From: Hetaerina americana
Lineage: Eukaryota > Arthropoda > Insecta > Odonata > Calopterygidae
Assembly (NCBI GenBank): GCA_022747635.1
Contig: JAKTNV010000003.1
Coordinates: forward strand, 93,913,290 to 93,977,289
DNA: 64,000 bases
Direction: 5' to 3'
Positions 24,941 through 36,880 of this stretch are shown piece after piece. A program made the position numbers and the translations under genes. The first letter of the stretch is position 1, and each line of letters begins with the position of its first letter. The notes beneath the pieces were generated by a model. The model was not told the DNA's origin. It did no database searches and worked only from the letters and a program-made list of their open reading frames with translations.

Positions 24941-27900
24941 CTTTGTGGGGCGTGGATTCCTACGTGGGTTCTTTCAGGCTAGCACGGGCGAGCTGACCTC
25001 CATGGTCAGAATGTCTCTCTGGCGCTTCTTTTTCTGTATTTCTTTCCAGCGCATAAACGTTTCCCTTCTCATCATCGCCTTTGACGACCGCTTTGTTTTT
25101 CTTCTGGCCACAGCCTTGAATGGCGAGTAGGAGAAGATTAATGCAGTAGACTGTTTCGCATTCCACACACCAGGTTCGTTACGAGTCCCAGCGAGACTAG
25201 GGTTTGAAATGCAAACGAGCCGAAAATAATTATTTCAATAAAGGAACATTACATCCTCCTGCTCAAAAATGGGTTTAAATCCTCAAAACGTATCATATGG
25301 TACGCCGTTTTATAATGTGAGGCCAATACTAAATTAATTGTGAAATTCTTACCCCACCTTAGATAATTATTGATTAAGTGATTGGTTAACATCCATTGAC
25401 CTCGGTTCAACTAACGTCTACCAGTGAGTGAGAATGAACTTACTTGAATTGTAATCTGAGTATAGCGAGAAAACCGCACCTATTTTGTTAAAAGAAGAAA
25501 TTGAGAAAAACCTAAAAATATAGAAAACTTGTGACCTGTGAAAAATGTGTAGAACCACTCTATTTAAATCAAAGCGGCCAATTACATATATGCTGCAAGA
25601 GCATAAGCGTAAGGTAGAGTAGAATACGCAGAGTATAGGAACTACTCGTTAGGAACTCAGCTCTTGGTAAAAGATTATAGTTAACATCGTTAAACTGAAC
25701 TTACCGTTCGGCACAACGTTCTTAGCAATAAGTCTAGTGGAGACAACGGCACCTTAAACCATTAATTGCTACATAATAAACACGATATCATTACTAAAAA
25801 TGACACTCAAATTGTCTCTATTTTTTTGGCCTAAAAATGCTGGACTTATTTTAGTGTAAATTTGTTGACCTTTTGAATGCATTGGAATGGTTAGATATAA
25901 TGGTAATCTATCCTATATTAGATCGCATCGTTCTCAGGAATATTTAGCTAGCTCTAATATGAAAGAACTGTTTTTTAATAGTCGTCTATTAGTCAAAATA
26001 TTGACTAATTAACGACTGTTTTTATTAGTCAAAATATATTCCGCAATATCACATCACGAGTGTATAATGTACGCATGTTTATTTATAATTCATTGTATTA
26101 TTCTCCTATATTCAAAGTTTTATTACTTCTTTTCACAGAAAGAATCAAATTAAGAAGTCTTGTTACAGATAAAAGATACTATTTCAAGCCTTACTTGGTG
26201 CATGTTTTTCACAGAGATATTGCCTTGCGATGAAACCATATGCGTCAAAAATAAAACATCTTGTGCATTCTGCCAAGTTAGTCTTCCTTCATTTATGTCT
26301 TGTTACTGAGTCCATATCACTTAGTCAACGAATTTGAAATTATCGCTCCAAATCCTCATTGGTCTTAGACACTGGAGATTTTAAAAAGATTGTTTACGGA
26401 TGAGTACACAAAAAAATACCTGCATAGAATACCCAATATCATAACTTCCCGTTTGTCTGTGAAGAGAGAAAATCTCATGAACCAAAAAGGATGTAAACGT
26501 AAGAAAATATTTCTGTGGATGATTGAACCCCTTCTAGTGGATCCTACTTATACTCGTACATTCTATTGGAGTGCATGGGATCTTTGGAAGCGCTGACATA
26601 AATTGTGGGTTGAGAATAACTTGCATTATTGAAACTCTTAAGCGGTACATTGTCCGATGCTGCATTTGCGCCAGGTTAAAAGTGTTTTCCCTAACCTTTA
26701 TTTATCAAAACACGATCATTTGGATTTGGGTGTCAAGTATATTAAAAATAAAGAATGGTAAACTTGGGGGTGAAGGATATGGAGAAAAAGTTAAATAAAC
26801 GGACCTGTAACCACTGAGGTAGCTGTACTTAGCTAATCTAACTATACTAATAATTGGAGGCCTTGGTGATGCTAGCGGTTCCGTCGCCAATTAAATGAAC
26901 TGGACTCTCGTTTGCAGTGCAAAAGCGGATACACTAGCACACATATAGAAAGGAGGGAATTATTTCAGGACGCCTTCGTCTACCTTGTGTGCCATACAAC
27001 CTCCTGCTGCGTAGCCACTTCTCCGATGTCACATAGAATTACCTAAATGCAAATGCGAATTTATAGACTCCAAATTTTATCACAATGAAATTCTATGGTA
27101 TCCAGAGAAAAAATATACCGGATACTTATCCTTTAAAATGAAATATTGGACTTAAGTTGTTAAAAAAATAAGGACGACGTAAAAAACATTATGAAATATC
27201 GGAATGATTTTAAAATATAAAAAACAGAGCGATGGGTAAATGACTGACTGAATGGTTGAAATCACAGGCTGAAGAGTTAACAAACCTGGACAATACCGTA
27301 GTATGTTTCGCGGAACATGATTAAATGTTTATTATTTTTCATACTAGAGTAAGTCAAGATGTACAGTGTATTTTCCGCGAAAATATAACATAGTTTTGTT
27401 CCTCTCGAATTTCGAAGAGCGCGCAATTGCCCGTCACAAATGATCCTCCGGTCCATATTTACTGGGAAGCGTATCCATGATAATTTTATTTTAAACTAAA
27501 AATGGTTAATCGACGGATGATAATTCGACTGCAATCGAAATTTCGCCCGAGCAAAGTGATTTTGCTCTTTTTTCCCATCGTGACTCCTTACGCCTCCGAA
27601 GCTTCCCATTTTCGCCTCTTGACCTGCCATCCTCTTGCCTCTCAAGTCCCACCTCTCTCGTCATAGCAAATCCTAACTCTTCTTTTCTTTCCCACTCATC
27701 CACGCACTCTACTCATTTGTGGTCCCCCCCAATGGTTATCCCTTTCTCCGCCCAACACTCTTCCTCCGAATCCCGAGTTGCCTCACAGCCTTAGGGTGTC
27801 AAACCCAACTTCTCTTTCTGTCGCTTCCCCCCTCTGTTTCTAGGGGCCGCATTGGGACCTACACCGCAGGACGACGTGCCGGTGAGGATTGAGATGTCGA

Positions 27901-28235
27901 CGAACTGCGCTTACGAATGCAGAATATGGAAAAAAAAGTCCCTCCAGAAAACATCTCTTCCACTCTATTTACGTTCCCTCCTTTGGTGGCCGTGTTTCCA
28001 TTCTCTCCAAGCTTTAAAATTCTTCCACTCCTTTTTTCTCAGACTTAAATATATTTCATGATAGAGCATACGTGAAATGGCATAGACAACTTTCGCTGTA
28101 CCACCCGGGGTCTTGATTCATTTGCATGGTCGTAACGAAGACATTTCATCCTCAAGATGAAGTTTTTGAAATCGGTTTATTCGTTTTGTGGCAAGTGTGA
28201 GTTTTTATGCTGCGTTTTCGTTATTAAATATGTTG

Positions 28236-28238
<3 letters not shown>
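24941..28238. other. Mostly featureless, with a pyrimidine-rich tract at 27540-27845
   Basis: AT-rich sequence with a palindrome at 25979-26018 (listed separately). The plus strand turns pyrimidine-rich at 27540-27845 and ends CTCTGTTTCTAG at 27843, a plausible splice acceptor, before a short CpG-containing stretch (see findings). No family motif was found. Confidence 0.45.
25979..26018. repeat. Imperfect palindrome
   Basis: TTAGTCAA and TTGACTAA flank AATA, extended outward by AGTCGT and ACGACT with a three-base mismatch. The motif ATTAGTCAAAATAT recurs just downstream at about 26023. The origin is unknown. Confidence 0.6.

Positions 28239-28310
<72 letters not shown>
28239..28310. repeat. 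(TA)n microsatellite
   Basis: About 72 bp of uninterrupted TA repeat. Confidence 0.98.
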
Positions 28311-28311
<1 letters not shown>

Positions 28312-31300
28312 CGTGCGCCACCATTATCTCGTGCTAGAAAACAATGAGCCTTAATTTGAGACTTGAGACTTAAAGGTTGAATTTATTTTTGGAAAAGAGA
28401 AATAAGTTTTTCCGTTTACTTTTTAAAAGCTGATGGCTAAGTAGCGTATAAATAGAAAACAGAAATACCTGCGTAAAAAGAGAAAAAAATAAGGCCTAAA
28501 AAACTCCGAATATTTCGAACTGCTTTTGTTGTAAGTGCATGTGAGCAATCACCTGTTTTTGTTCTCACAGCTGTCACGAAGGTTTCTGCTCTAATCTCGA
28601 GTTAAAAATAACAAAGATTAATACCGAAAAATATTTTACAAACTGACGAAAACATTTTTTCCATGCTAAATTCGTTGTAAAAGTAACGAAGATTTCATTA
28701 CAAACAAGAACATTAATTCCAAAGCGTAACGAAATATTTGCGTCTCAAGCCCTGGTCTGCTACACGTAAAAGTTGACATTGAATAAAAATGGTGTCCTAA
28801 TGCGAGCGAATCCCGACCTACGCTTGTTCTGTTGATAATTTCTTCGTCCCATTACCTTATAAGTGGAGCGAAGTGTTTTCCACTCATGTTTAATTCCTCC
28901 AAATGAATTCGTTTTCTCACAAACGCCCTTATATATTTCCTCATTATTTCTTCCTATTTGTTCATCCGGATTTCCACCGACATCTCCTTTCTAAATCCAG
29001 TTCTTCTCTCCCACTGCCTCATTCCATTCGTTTTCCTTCTTCCCCTCAGTCCTTCCTGCCCTTTCTAACAGCCTTTCGGCTTTCAGCTTCCCCTTCAGCA
29101 AATCCTCTTCGTCCTCTCCCCCTTGCCTCTCCCTCCCCCCCCCCTCCTTCCTGCCTCGCCAATTTCCAAAACCAAACCGCTTCCGTTAATTCCATAGACG
29201 TCATCCTCCAATCCTCATTGAATGATAAATTTTGAAAATCCATTATGGATGCGTCTCGAACGTTCTTTAAGGGAAGTTAAGATACTTAAGCGAGTTTGGA
29301 GGAACGCCGATGGCGAAGATGTTTTTAAAGGACGTCCTCCACTAAAGTGGCGAATGTGTTCATTTAAGATAGCCGCTCGATAGTGGCTCAAGTGCCAAGT
29401 TGCTGCAATCGACGGCATTATATTCCATCATGCATCCGTCGCTTTTATTCCTTTATATTTTTGAATTTAATTTCGCAAAAAAGTGCACATTATAGTTTTA
29501 TACATTATTCTATTGGTTAATCACTTTGAAAATCATAATCATATATTTTAGCGAACGAAGTTTTGGGAAGCTTTAAGGAAATGGAAGATGGAAGAATCAA
29601 AGAAAAATATCAAAATCTTACCCAATGAAGGCACGTGCGTTAAGATCCTTATTACCTCAATTTTTATGAATGAGTTATGATATCTTAATGGAAAGGTATC
29701 ACTGAAAATTCCAACGGTTTTAAAACAAACTAGTAAAATAGTAAAAATATTCGAAAGTGTTACCTCATATTCACAAAATTTTTATTTGAAAATTTATTAT
29801 CATTTTCGAGTGATTCAAAAGTTTCGAAAGTCGATTGATTGGATAATTTACTCTAACTTTTCTGCATCCGCATCTGAATTCAGAAAACTAAAGTTTGGTT
29901 ACGACAATAGCTAGATAATCTGTCTCGATTAAACGATAAATCATAGCTAAACTTCGCAAGCGAACAACTTATGGTGCAAGTTTTAATGGAAGTATCTTCG
30001 AACGAGAGTATTAATGATTGAATTTATGAAAAAAAATATTGTGCGACTTTCTGCTCATTTGGAACGATAATGCGGATAGTGAGCAAAAAAATATGGTTTC
30101 ATTTCCAGAGGCATTCATAAATTATTGCAAAAGTTTAAGGAAATGATAAAGGGATTCTGCTTGAATGTTAATATTTGTCCATGTGGTCATCATATTAATG
30201 CCCCATTGATGAGAAGAAAAAAACTAAATCAAAGAAATGTTTAATACTGCAGAATACTAAGAGATAGAAAGCTAGTTACATGAACTATTACTTTTAAGGA
30301 AAAAGTGTTAAAACGAAATCAGGACATGAGAAAAGAATAGTATGAAATGGAGGGCAGTTTTCTAATCAAATCGTAATGAAATATATGAAAAATAGGTAAG
30401 CTAATATGTAAAACGCCGCCTCTTGTTGTAGAGCACTAGTTGCTACTCAGTTGCGTGGATATATAAGGTGTGTGAAATGTGTTACAACTTTTAAATCTAT
30501 GCCATTTAAATCTATGACAATTTATTTGAAAAACGTGTTGACGAATAAATTGAATATTACTGCGAAGCAAACAATTGCTGTTCATGGTATCTGCGCACAG
30601 TTCTAAAAGGAAAAAGATATTATAATTATTTCCAAATCACTAATTTTTAAATAAATATATTAACTTTTAAATATGTCGCGTCGACCTTAATATAAAAATT
30701 CAACAAAAGTAGCAACTACTAGGAGAAAATCGAAAAATAGAAACTTATCAAGACGAAGTATTTTGAGGATTAATTCCAAATTAGACGAAAAATGTATCAG
30801 TCAGAATTCAATCCGCTCAAAGAAGAGTGAAATGAAACCGGGATTACAACCTTAAGACCTTGGTGAATACTTCCAGTGCTTTCCAAACAATTTTCAATGG
30901 AAAAGTGGAAAACTATTTAAAAACTCTGAGTGCAGCAACTTAAAATCATCGTATTCAATCTATACGAAATCCAGTAATTTGAACCCTTGAACATTTGCCA
31001 TTCCATAATGATGGTACTGCTACCTTAAATTCTCCTTTCCCACAAATTTTACCTTAATATTTGGTTCATAAATTTTCAATGATAGCCATTACTCTTTCAA
31101 AGAATCACATAAGAGTAATCTCACAATGGAACAAAGAGCGTACCCATGAGATTCGAATACAGGGAAGAGTCAACCCATAAGGAGTAAGCATGATTTCATG
31201 AAAAAATAATGACAAGTTGACTTTCCGCATCGAGTTTTTGTTATTTTATTTACAAGGACCCAAAAAAAAACAAAATTCGAGATTGCATTGGTGTTCTCGG

Positions 31301-32477
31301 AGTTATATTTCATGGTAAAGTATTAAATTGGAAACCAGATTCAAAAGGCATGACCGATTGCGGAAAAACCTGCTCACTTGCCACAGAGTCAATTGCGCTG
31401 AAATAATTGGATTCCAAAGGCGCAGTTCGTTGAAATCCTATTCCTGCACGACTGAATCACATTTCCTCTTCGCACTCTAAATCCTCGTTCTCCAACCAAT
31501 GTTTTCCCATCGATTATAAGAGCTTAAGGAAGATATGTATGCTATGCTTTTCTGTTAAAACATTAAATTGTTAATAAATGTTCAGAATGTGAATGGTATA
31601 TGGCGTAGAAGAGTCAATGTTAGTATAGGATATTAAAAAAAAATAATTTTCTTCTCCTTCAAAGCATAAATACATGGCCTTGCCTTTTCTTTGGGCGGGT
31701 TATTTTTGATTGATAAAATGGGTTTAACGAAATCTTTAATGCATTATTTATTATTATTGGATGCTGTTTTTTCAAACACCCATTCGCATAATTTTTACGC
31801 ATATTATAAACCATCTGATGTTTAGATTACAAGTGTTTATGAATGTTTAGATTATAAAATTAATTAGAAAATTTTTGTAGCGACCAATGTTAGCACTAAA
31901 ATATATTTCCAGATTTTTCTACTGTTTAGCCAGCATAATTAAAAACTCGCCGATTTTTTGCTGTTAAACTTGTCCTAAGGTTGACAATGATGTTTTTAGA
32001 AACTCTCTAGAGAAAAACAAAACAAAATATTCTGCTATCATATTCACCTGATTCGGGAAAAGTTCGGAAATATACATTAGTTTATAATTTATATCGTTTT
32101 TATCCGGTAAAATAATTAAGCAAATTAATCATCTAATATATAGATTTGTTCATTTATGTATGAAATTTTAGGACATGGGTAGTTTGATAGCTATATAACT
32201 GAGCTATTGCATTGGGGGCCCAGATTTCATTCCCAGTGAACCTTCTGGGCACCCTCAGCTTAACCGAAACTATGTAACTTTTCGCTAACCGGATTTTTCT
32301 GGGAATCCACAAGCGGCATAGCAAGAGGAACGAGGGCCCAAACCCTGATATACGTATTTCAATTGCTATGGGACTTAGTACTAGAAGAGCTCTATTCTCA
32401 CCCATTTGATTTAACTTCGGGTTGGTTACTGTCGTTGTATCAGTAATTAATAATAAACTCCTGATAATGTGTCCCAT
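28311..32477. other. AT-rich sequence, nothing recognised
   Basis: About 4.2 kb. A pyrimidine-rich tract at 28890-29165 gives a biased plus-strand frame without motifs. At 32190-32420 a moderately GC-rich patch just before the mariner relic contains a possible degenerate tRNA-like B-box but no convincing structure. Confidence 0.45.
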
Positions 32478-33027
32478 TCACGTTGGAGTATAGAATCGAA
32501 AAGGCAGAGCAACGATTGGCATGCAAAATTATCCCCCTACCCCCAGAAAGCACAAATGAGCAAGTCTTGCATCAAAATGATGCTCATTGTCTTCTTCGAA
32601 GTCCAAGGAATTGTCCATTTTGAGTTTGTACCGCAGGGAGAAACCGTCAACTCAGCCTTTTATCTGAAGGTGCTCAAGAGATTGAAACGCCGGGTCGCAC
32701 GTGTGAGGGCTGATATAAAAGACACGGTGCACCATGACAATGCTCCCAACTACACGTCCTTCATCGTTACAAAATTCCTGACCCGGAGTACCCGGTGGTC
32801 TCCCAGCCCCCTTACAGTCCCAAATTTGCTCCGTGCGATTTTTTTTGTTTCCCCACCTTAAGTGAAAGCTGAAATGAAAGCATTCGGAGGCCGTGCAAAA
32901 CATAACAAAGTATGCTACAACGTTCCTGATAGACATTCCCGTCGAGAAGTTTCAGGGTACCTTCCAGGCGTGGCACACATGTCCCAGCAAATGTATTGGT
33001 GCAAAAGGAGAGGATTTTGAAGAATAA
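32478..33027 (+). pseudogene. mariner-type transposase fragment, old copy
   Basis: C-terminal half of a mariner transposase. Visible in order: RQSNDWHAK, MSKSCIKMMLIVFFEVQGIVHFEFVP (split here: MSKSCIKMMLIVFF then QGIVHFEFVP), GETVNSAFYL, VHHDNAPNYTSFIVTKFL containing the second catalytic aspartate, then after a frame change near 32795 YSPKFAPCDFF with the third. The end follows as IPVEKFQGTFQAW and KCIGAKGEDFEE with further frame changes. The first catalytic aspartate region and DNA-binding domain are missing and no terminal inverted repeats were found. It belongs to a different mariner lineage from the pair at 40-45 kb and is much more decayed. Confidence 0.85.
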
Positions 33028-36000
33028 CAAGCATTCGTACAAGTACGATCAATAAACCTATTTTTCCCAGAGAATGTGCATTACATTTATAGTGGAGTTC
33101 GTATATACAGTACTGTATACTGAATGCGACACTGCTTCACTCCTAATTCACTCATTATTCCGTCTTCGTGCGCTTAACAAAGTTGCCCATGAATTTTAAC
33201 TGGCTTTTGATTTTTTTACCGTTAGTCGTAAAAACCCAATCATAGATCGCACTTCACAACTCGTGGGATTTCCAATACAGCGCACATTTTTACAGTTCGA
33301 GGTGAACAAAGTAGAAGGACCACAGTCTGTGTATTACCACAGCAGAATGCGAACTGAGTGTAGGGATGTTTATACACTAAGAAGATGGTGACTCTTGCCC
33401 TACCCACCGCCACGCCAGGCCGAAACGTAAGTTACTTTCTGGTCAACCCTCGTATAATGAAAATTTTCCAAACTCTTGCGAACTCTTTAAAAAATTATCA
33501 TGTGCGTTCTTACTAAAGCAAAAAATAGCATGAGAAAAATTATTTTTTTTAATGCATCCGTGTTTAACATTCTTCAGTCGGAGTAGAGTTTGTACACAAT
33601 AGGAAACGATAAACGCCTGCAATATGCGCGATACTTCCTCAACATTTATAAGAAATGCGGGTTGCTGACATCGACGGGGTTAGCCAAAGTTTCTGTGGAT
33701 CTATAATTCAGGGTTTTAATAAAAACCATTTCCATTCAATATATTTTGTCAAGGTGATACCTTGAGTTTGTAAAAATTCTATCACTTCAGAAGGAGTTGA
33801 AAATTTTGGTTAAATATCAGTTTCCTCATGCCTGAGCGAAAGGTTCTCTAGGTATATGGTCTATGCGATGACAGAGATGAACAGTCGAATACATTGCGCT
33901 ATTCTTGAAATGCTTCTATATCAATGGTGAAACTATATGATGCAGTGTCAACACGACTGGAGCAATGGTGTTAAATACATAAGTCCGGGGTCTCAAATAA
34001 AAATCCTCATCTTTCATGCAGGTCAAACATTGAATAGGGCACTCGGATGGTACATAAAAATTTCGTAAAGTGAATCATTACTTTTCTAAGCGCACTAGAT
34101 ATAAACGTTCGAAGCCTCTGTTCTATTACATTACCGAATTTCCATGAAGTGCATTCACCCAACGAAATACATTTCAAAAGGTCTAGGCGTACAAAGAATA
34201 GGAGATGGCATCAATCCTGAGAATAATAGACCAAAAACTTTTTTAAAAAACACCTCCACGTTAAATGATTTCTCGTTCCTTTTCTTAGCGCTCGCTAAAA
34301 CCATTCATAAAAGAAGTCTGGAAAACAATTGGGAGAGAGGGATTACGCGAGGAAGCAGCAACACACCGACGGAAAGCGCCCAAAGCATGCGCTGATTTAA
34401 TGCACCTCTGTCATTGGAAGGAGGGGAAGGGAGGGAGAGGTGTCGGAGAGAGCGATGCGAACGAAGGGCGTGGGAAAACGGAGTGAAGGGCGGAAACGAA
34501 GCGAGGGGTGGTACGGAGAGTGGGAGGAGAATGGAAGGGAAGAATACAATGGACGACGGGAAGTCGGCAGGGGGCGAAGGGACTGGAGAGGAAGTGGAAG
34601 AGCGACGAGGAGGAAGGTCGGACGGAGAATGCGGTGAGGGCGGTTGAAGAATGGATGTGCAAAGGATGGCGCAGGTGAAGAAGGAGAGAATGGGAGAGGC
34701 AAGATTGAGGAAAATGAATAAACGAGAGGGGAAGATTGATCTACGGGGGTTGTCGAATGGAAAGGCAAGGGACGAGAGTGAAAGAGTGGAAAAATGGAAC
34801 GAGGAGGTGATGGGAAGGACAGATAGAGAGGAGGGAGAAAGGATAGATAGAAATGATAGGAAAGGCAGGGGATGGGGGCGGAACTCAGGAATAGAAGTAC
34901 GAGAAGAAGGAAACGTTCGTGGAGTGAGTGATTAGTAGAGAGAGATTGGAGGGAGGAGAAAAGCGAAATATATTCGCACTGTTGGTAGAGTGCTGAAATC
35001 GGGGAACGCCTCTTACACTTCAACAGCCTTGGTGAACATTCATTATGCTGTACAGACGGAAACCCAAAGGCGTCGCTCGCCGACTGGTATATTTCCCTGG
35101 AGGCAATTTGAATCCGCTGTTGAAACAAAGTTGTTACACTCAAGCATTTACGAATTTCAATTCCTATCCCAGATTTTCCCAGAATGTATTCTAGTTTTAA
35201 AGATGTAAATTTCAGAGGTGGCAAAATTTCTGGGATTTGTATATAAAACTCTAGCCCTATGACATTGTAGAACTATGAGTAACTGTACACCCGACGTTAT
35301 TCCTACGGTTAACAATAGAAGTTAAGTATAAGAGTACCTTCTAGGCTACTTTAAGAATAAGAAAATATTAAATAAACCAGAAATGTTCAGATTTTTGCAG
35401 CAGTGTTTTCTTTATCAGGGATTTTACTCCAAAAATCTCAATATTTTCAAATATCCCAAGCAGTTTGCCTGGATCTTTAGATTTTTCCACGGCCAATTAT
35501 TGATTTCCCAATCCTTGCCATAATGCTCACCCTTGAGAGAACTTCTCGAAAGAATCTTCAGTCCTGTTTTATGGTATTGAAAAATACATTGTAGGAGCAC
35601 CATTTCAAAGTTGTTACCAAAGTTTCACCTGAGAGGGAAAAACTAGTAGTCCCCCACGGAGATACCCAGAGAAGAAAGTGAGAGAAAGACAGGTGAGACT
35701 AGAGAGAAAGAGGGGTCAAGGGGGCCCGACAGGAGATTGCTAAGGTCACAGGCCACGGGTGAAAGGGAAAAGGAAGGAGTTGGAGTGGTAGTTTGAGTGA
35801 AGAATGGGCAGTCTTGGGGCAGTGGGTGGCTCACTCCGAAAGCATGAGATGTGGAAATGTCTTATAAAATATAATTGTACCCCTTTAAAATATTCACCCA
35901 TATTCATAATTTTATTTAAAGATGAAAATAAATTGAAATAAAGGAAGCTGAAATGAATAGAAATAATGAAAGGAAAAAATATAACCTTGTGGCCATATCA

Positions 36001-36479
36001 GAAAACTTATTTACCTGTGGTAGAGAGTGAGTGCATATTGTATGAGGCCTGAATTGTCCCGGTAAATGAGGTCAAGGTAAGGAAATAGAGCACTGGCTTT
36101 GGCATATTTGTATCATGCCATTGTATCATAGGGGAATTTTCTGCTTCGATCATTCGTCCTAAGAAAAAGGAGCTGAGAGCCAGGAATATCTGGTGTACGT
36201 AGTTTTCATGGTGAGAAAACATTGTCTGAGCGAGTGGAAAATCAGTAAAAACTCTGAAAACAGAGATATGTGCTTACGCGAGAGAATGAGAAAACTACAA
36301 TTTTTAAAGTAAAATAGACATAAATAAAAAATAGTTCTATCCAATGCACTAGGCATGAATAATAATAGGTTGTGTAAAAGTACCGAGAGGAAGAAGGGAA
36401 CAATGGGTAGCTTCAATGTTGGAAGCGTTTATGCAAACGAGCATTTATGGCAGCATTGGCAAATGAATTAATGGGACGC
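33028..36479. other. Mostly featureless, with a purine-rich island at 34410-34935
   Basis: The 34410-34935 plus strand is dominated by G and A. It creates a 275-codon minus-strand frame rich in Ser, Pro and Leu and several plus-strand Arg/Glu/Gly frames. Such mutual openness on both strands indicates composition bias, not genes. A smaller patch of the same kind lies at 35640-35830. Confidence 0.5.
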
Positions 36480-36880
36480 TCTACCGAGAGCCGGGGGTGT
36501 GGGAAATTCTGAAGAATGCATAAAGTGTGGGCAGAGTGTATGTGTGCGAGGGGACTTGAATCGCCGGGGATGTGGGGGAAGTAAAGCCGAGGGCCGGGAG
36601 ACCCGCGAGACCCTCCGCGGTGAGTATTGTGTGGAGGCATGGGTGTCGGTGTGAAGGCACCGAAGGGCAGGGAAGCGGGCGGGAAGGGAAGGGGCTGTGG
36701 AATGTAGGTCGCACCGTGACGAGGCACGGTAGGTATCGGCGCGGCGCGCGGGTGGCGACGGCGGGGATGTAGAGAGCGCAGACGGGAAGGGGTGGACGGG
36801 AGAGGCGCCGAGAAGAAAAGAACCTGGCTCCCCGTTCCGATAGCAACGGGAGACACTCGAGGCGAGGCACGGCCGATGGC
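36480..36880. promoter_or_regulatory. CpG island, possible promoter or first exon
   Basis: GC-rich with dense CpG: I count about 23 CpG in roughly 190 bp (36605-36795), against very few in the AT-rich flanks. It contains GGCGCGGCGCGCGGG and a good splice-donor match, CCGCG followed by GTGAGT at about 36619. In insects CpG-dense islands sometimes mark the start of broadly expressed genes. No reading frame with recognisable motifs was found, and the gene direction is not certain. Confidence 0.4.

Noticed and set aside
32190..32420. Possible tRNA-derived SINE before the old mariner
   Set aside because: CCCAGATTTCATTCCCAG is only a weak B-box/T-arm match and no cloverleaf could be drawn.
34397..35224. 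275-codon minus-strand open frame
   Set aside because: It lies in a purine-rich block that is open on both strands, its protein is almost only Ser, Pro, Leu, Phe and Arg, and it has no motif.
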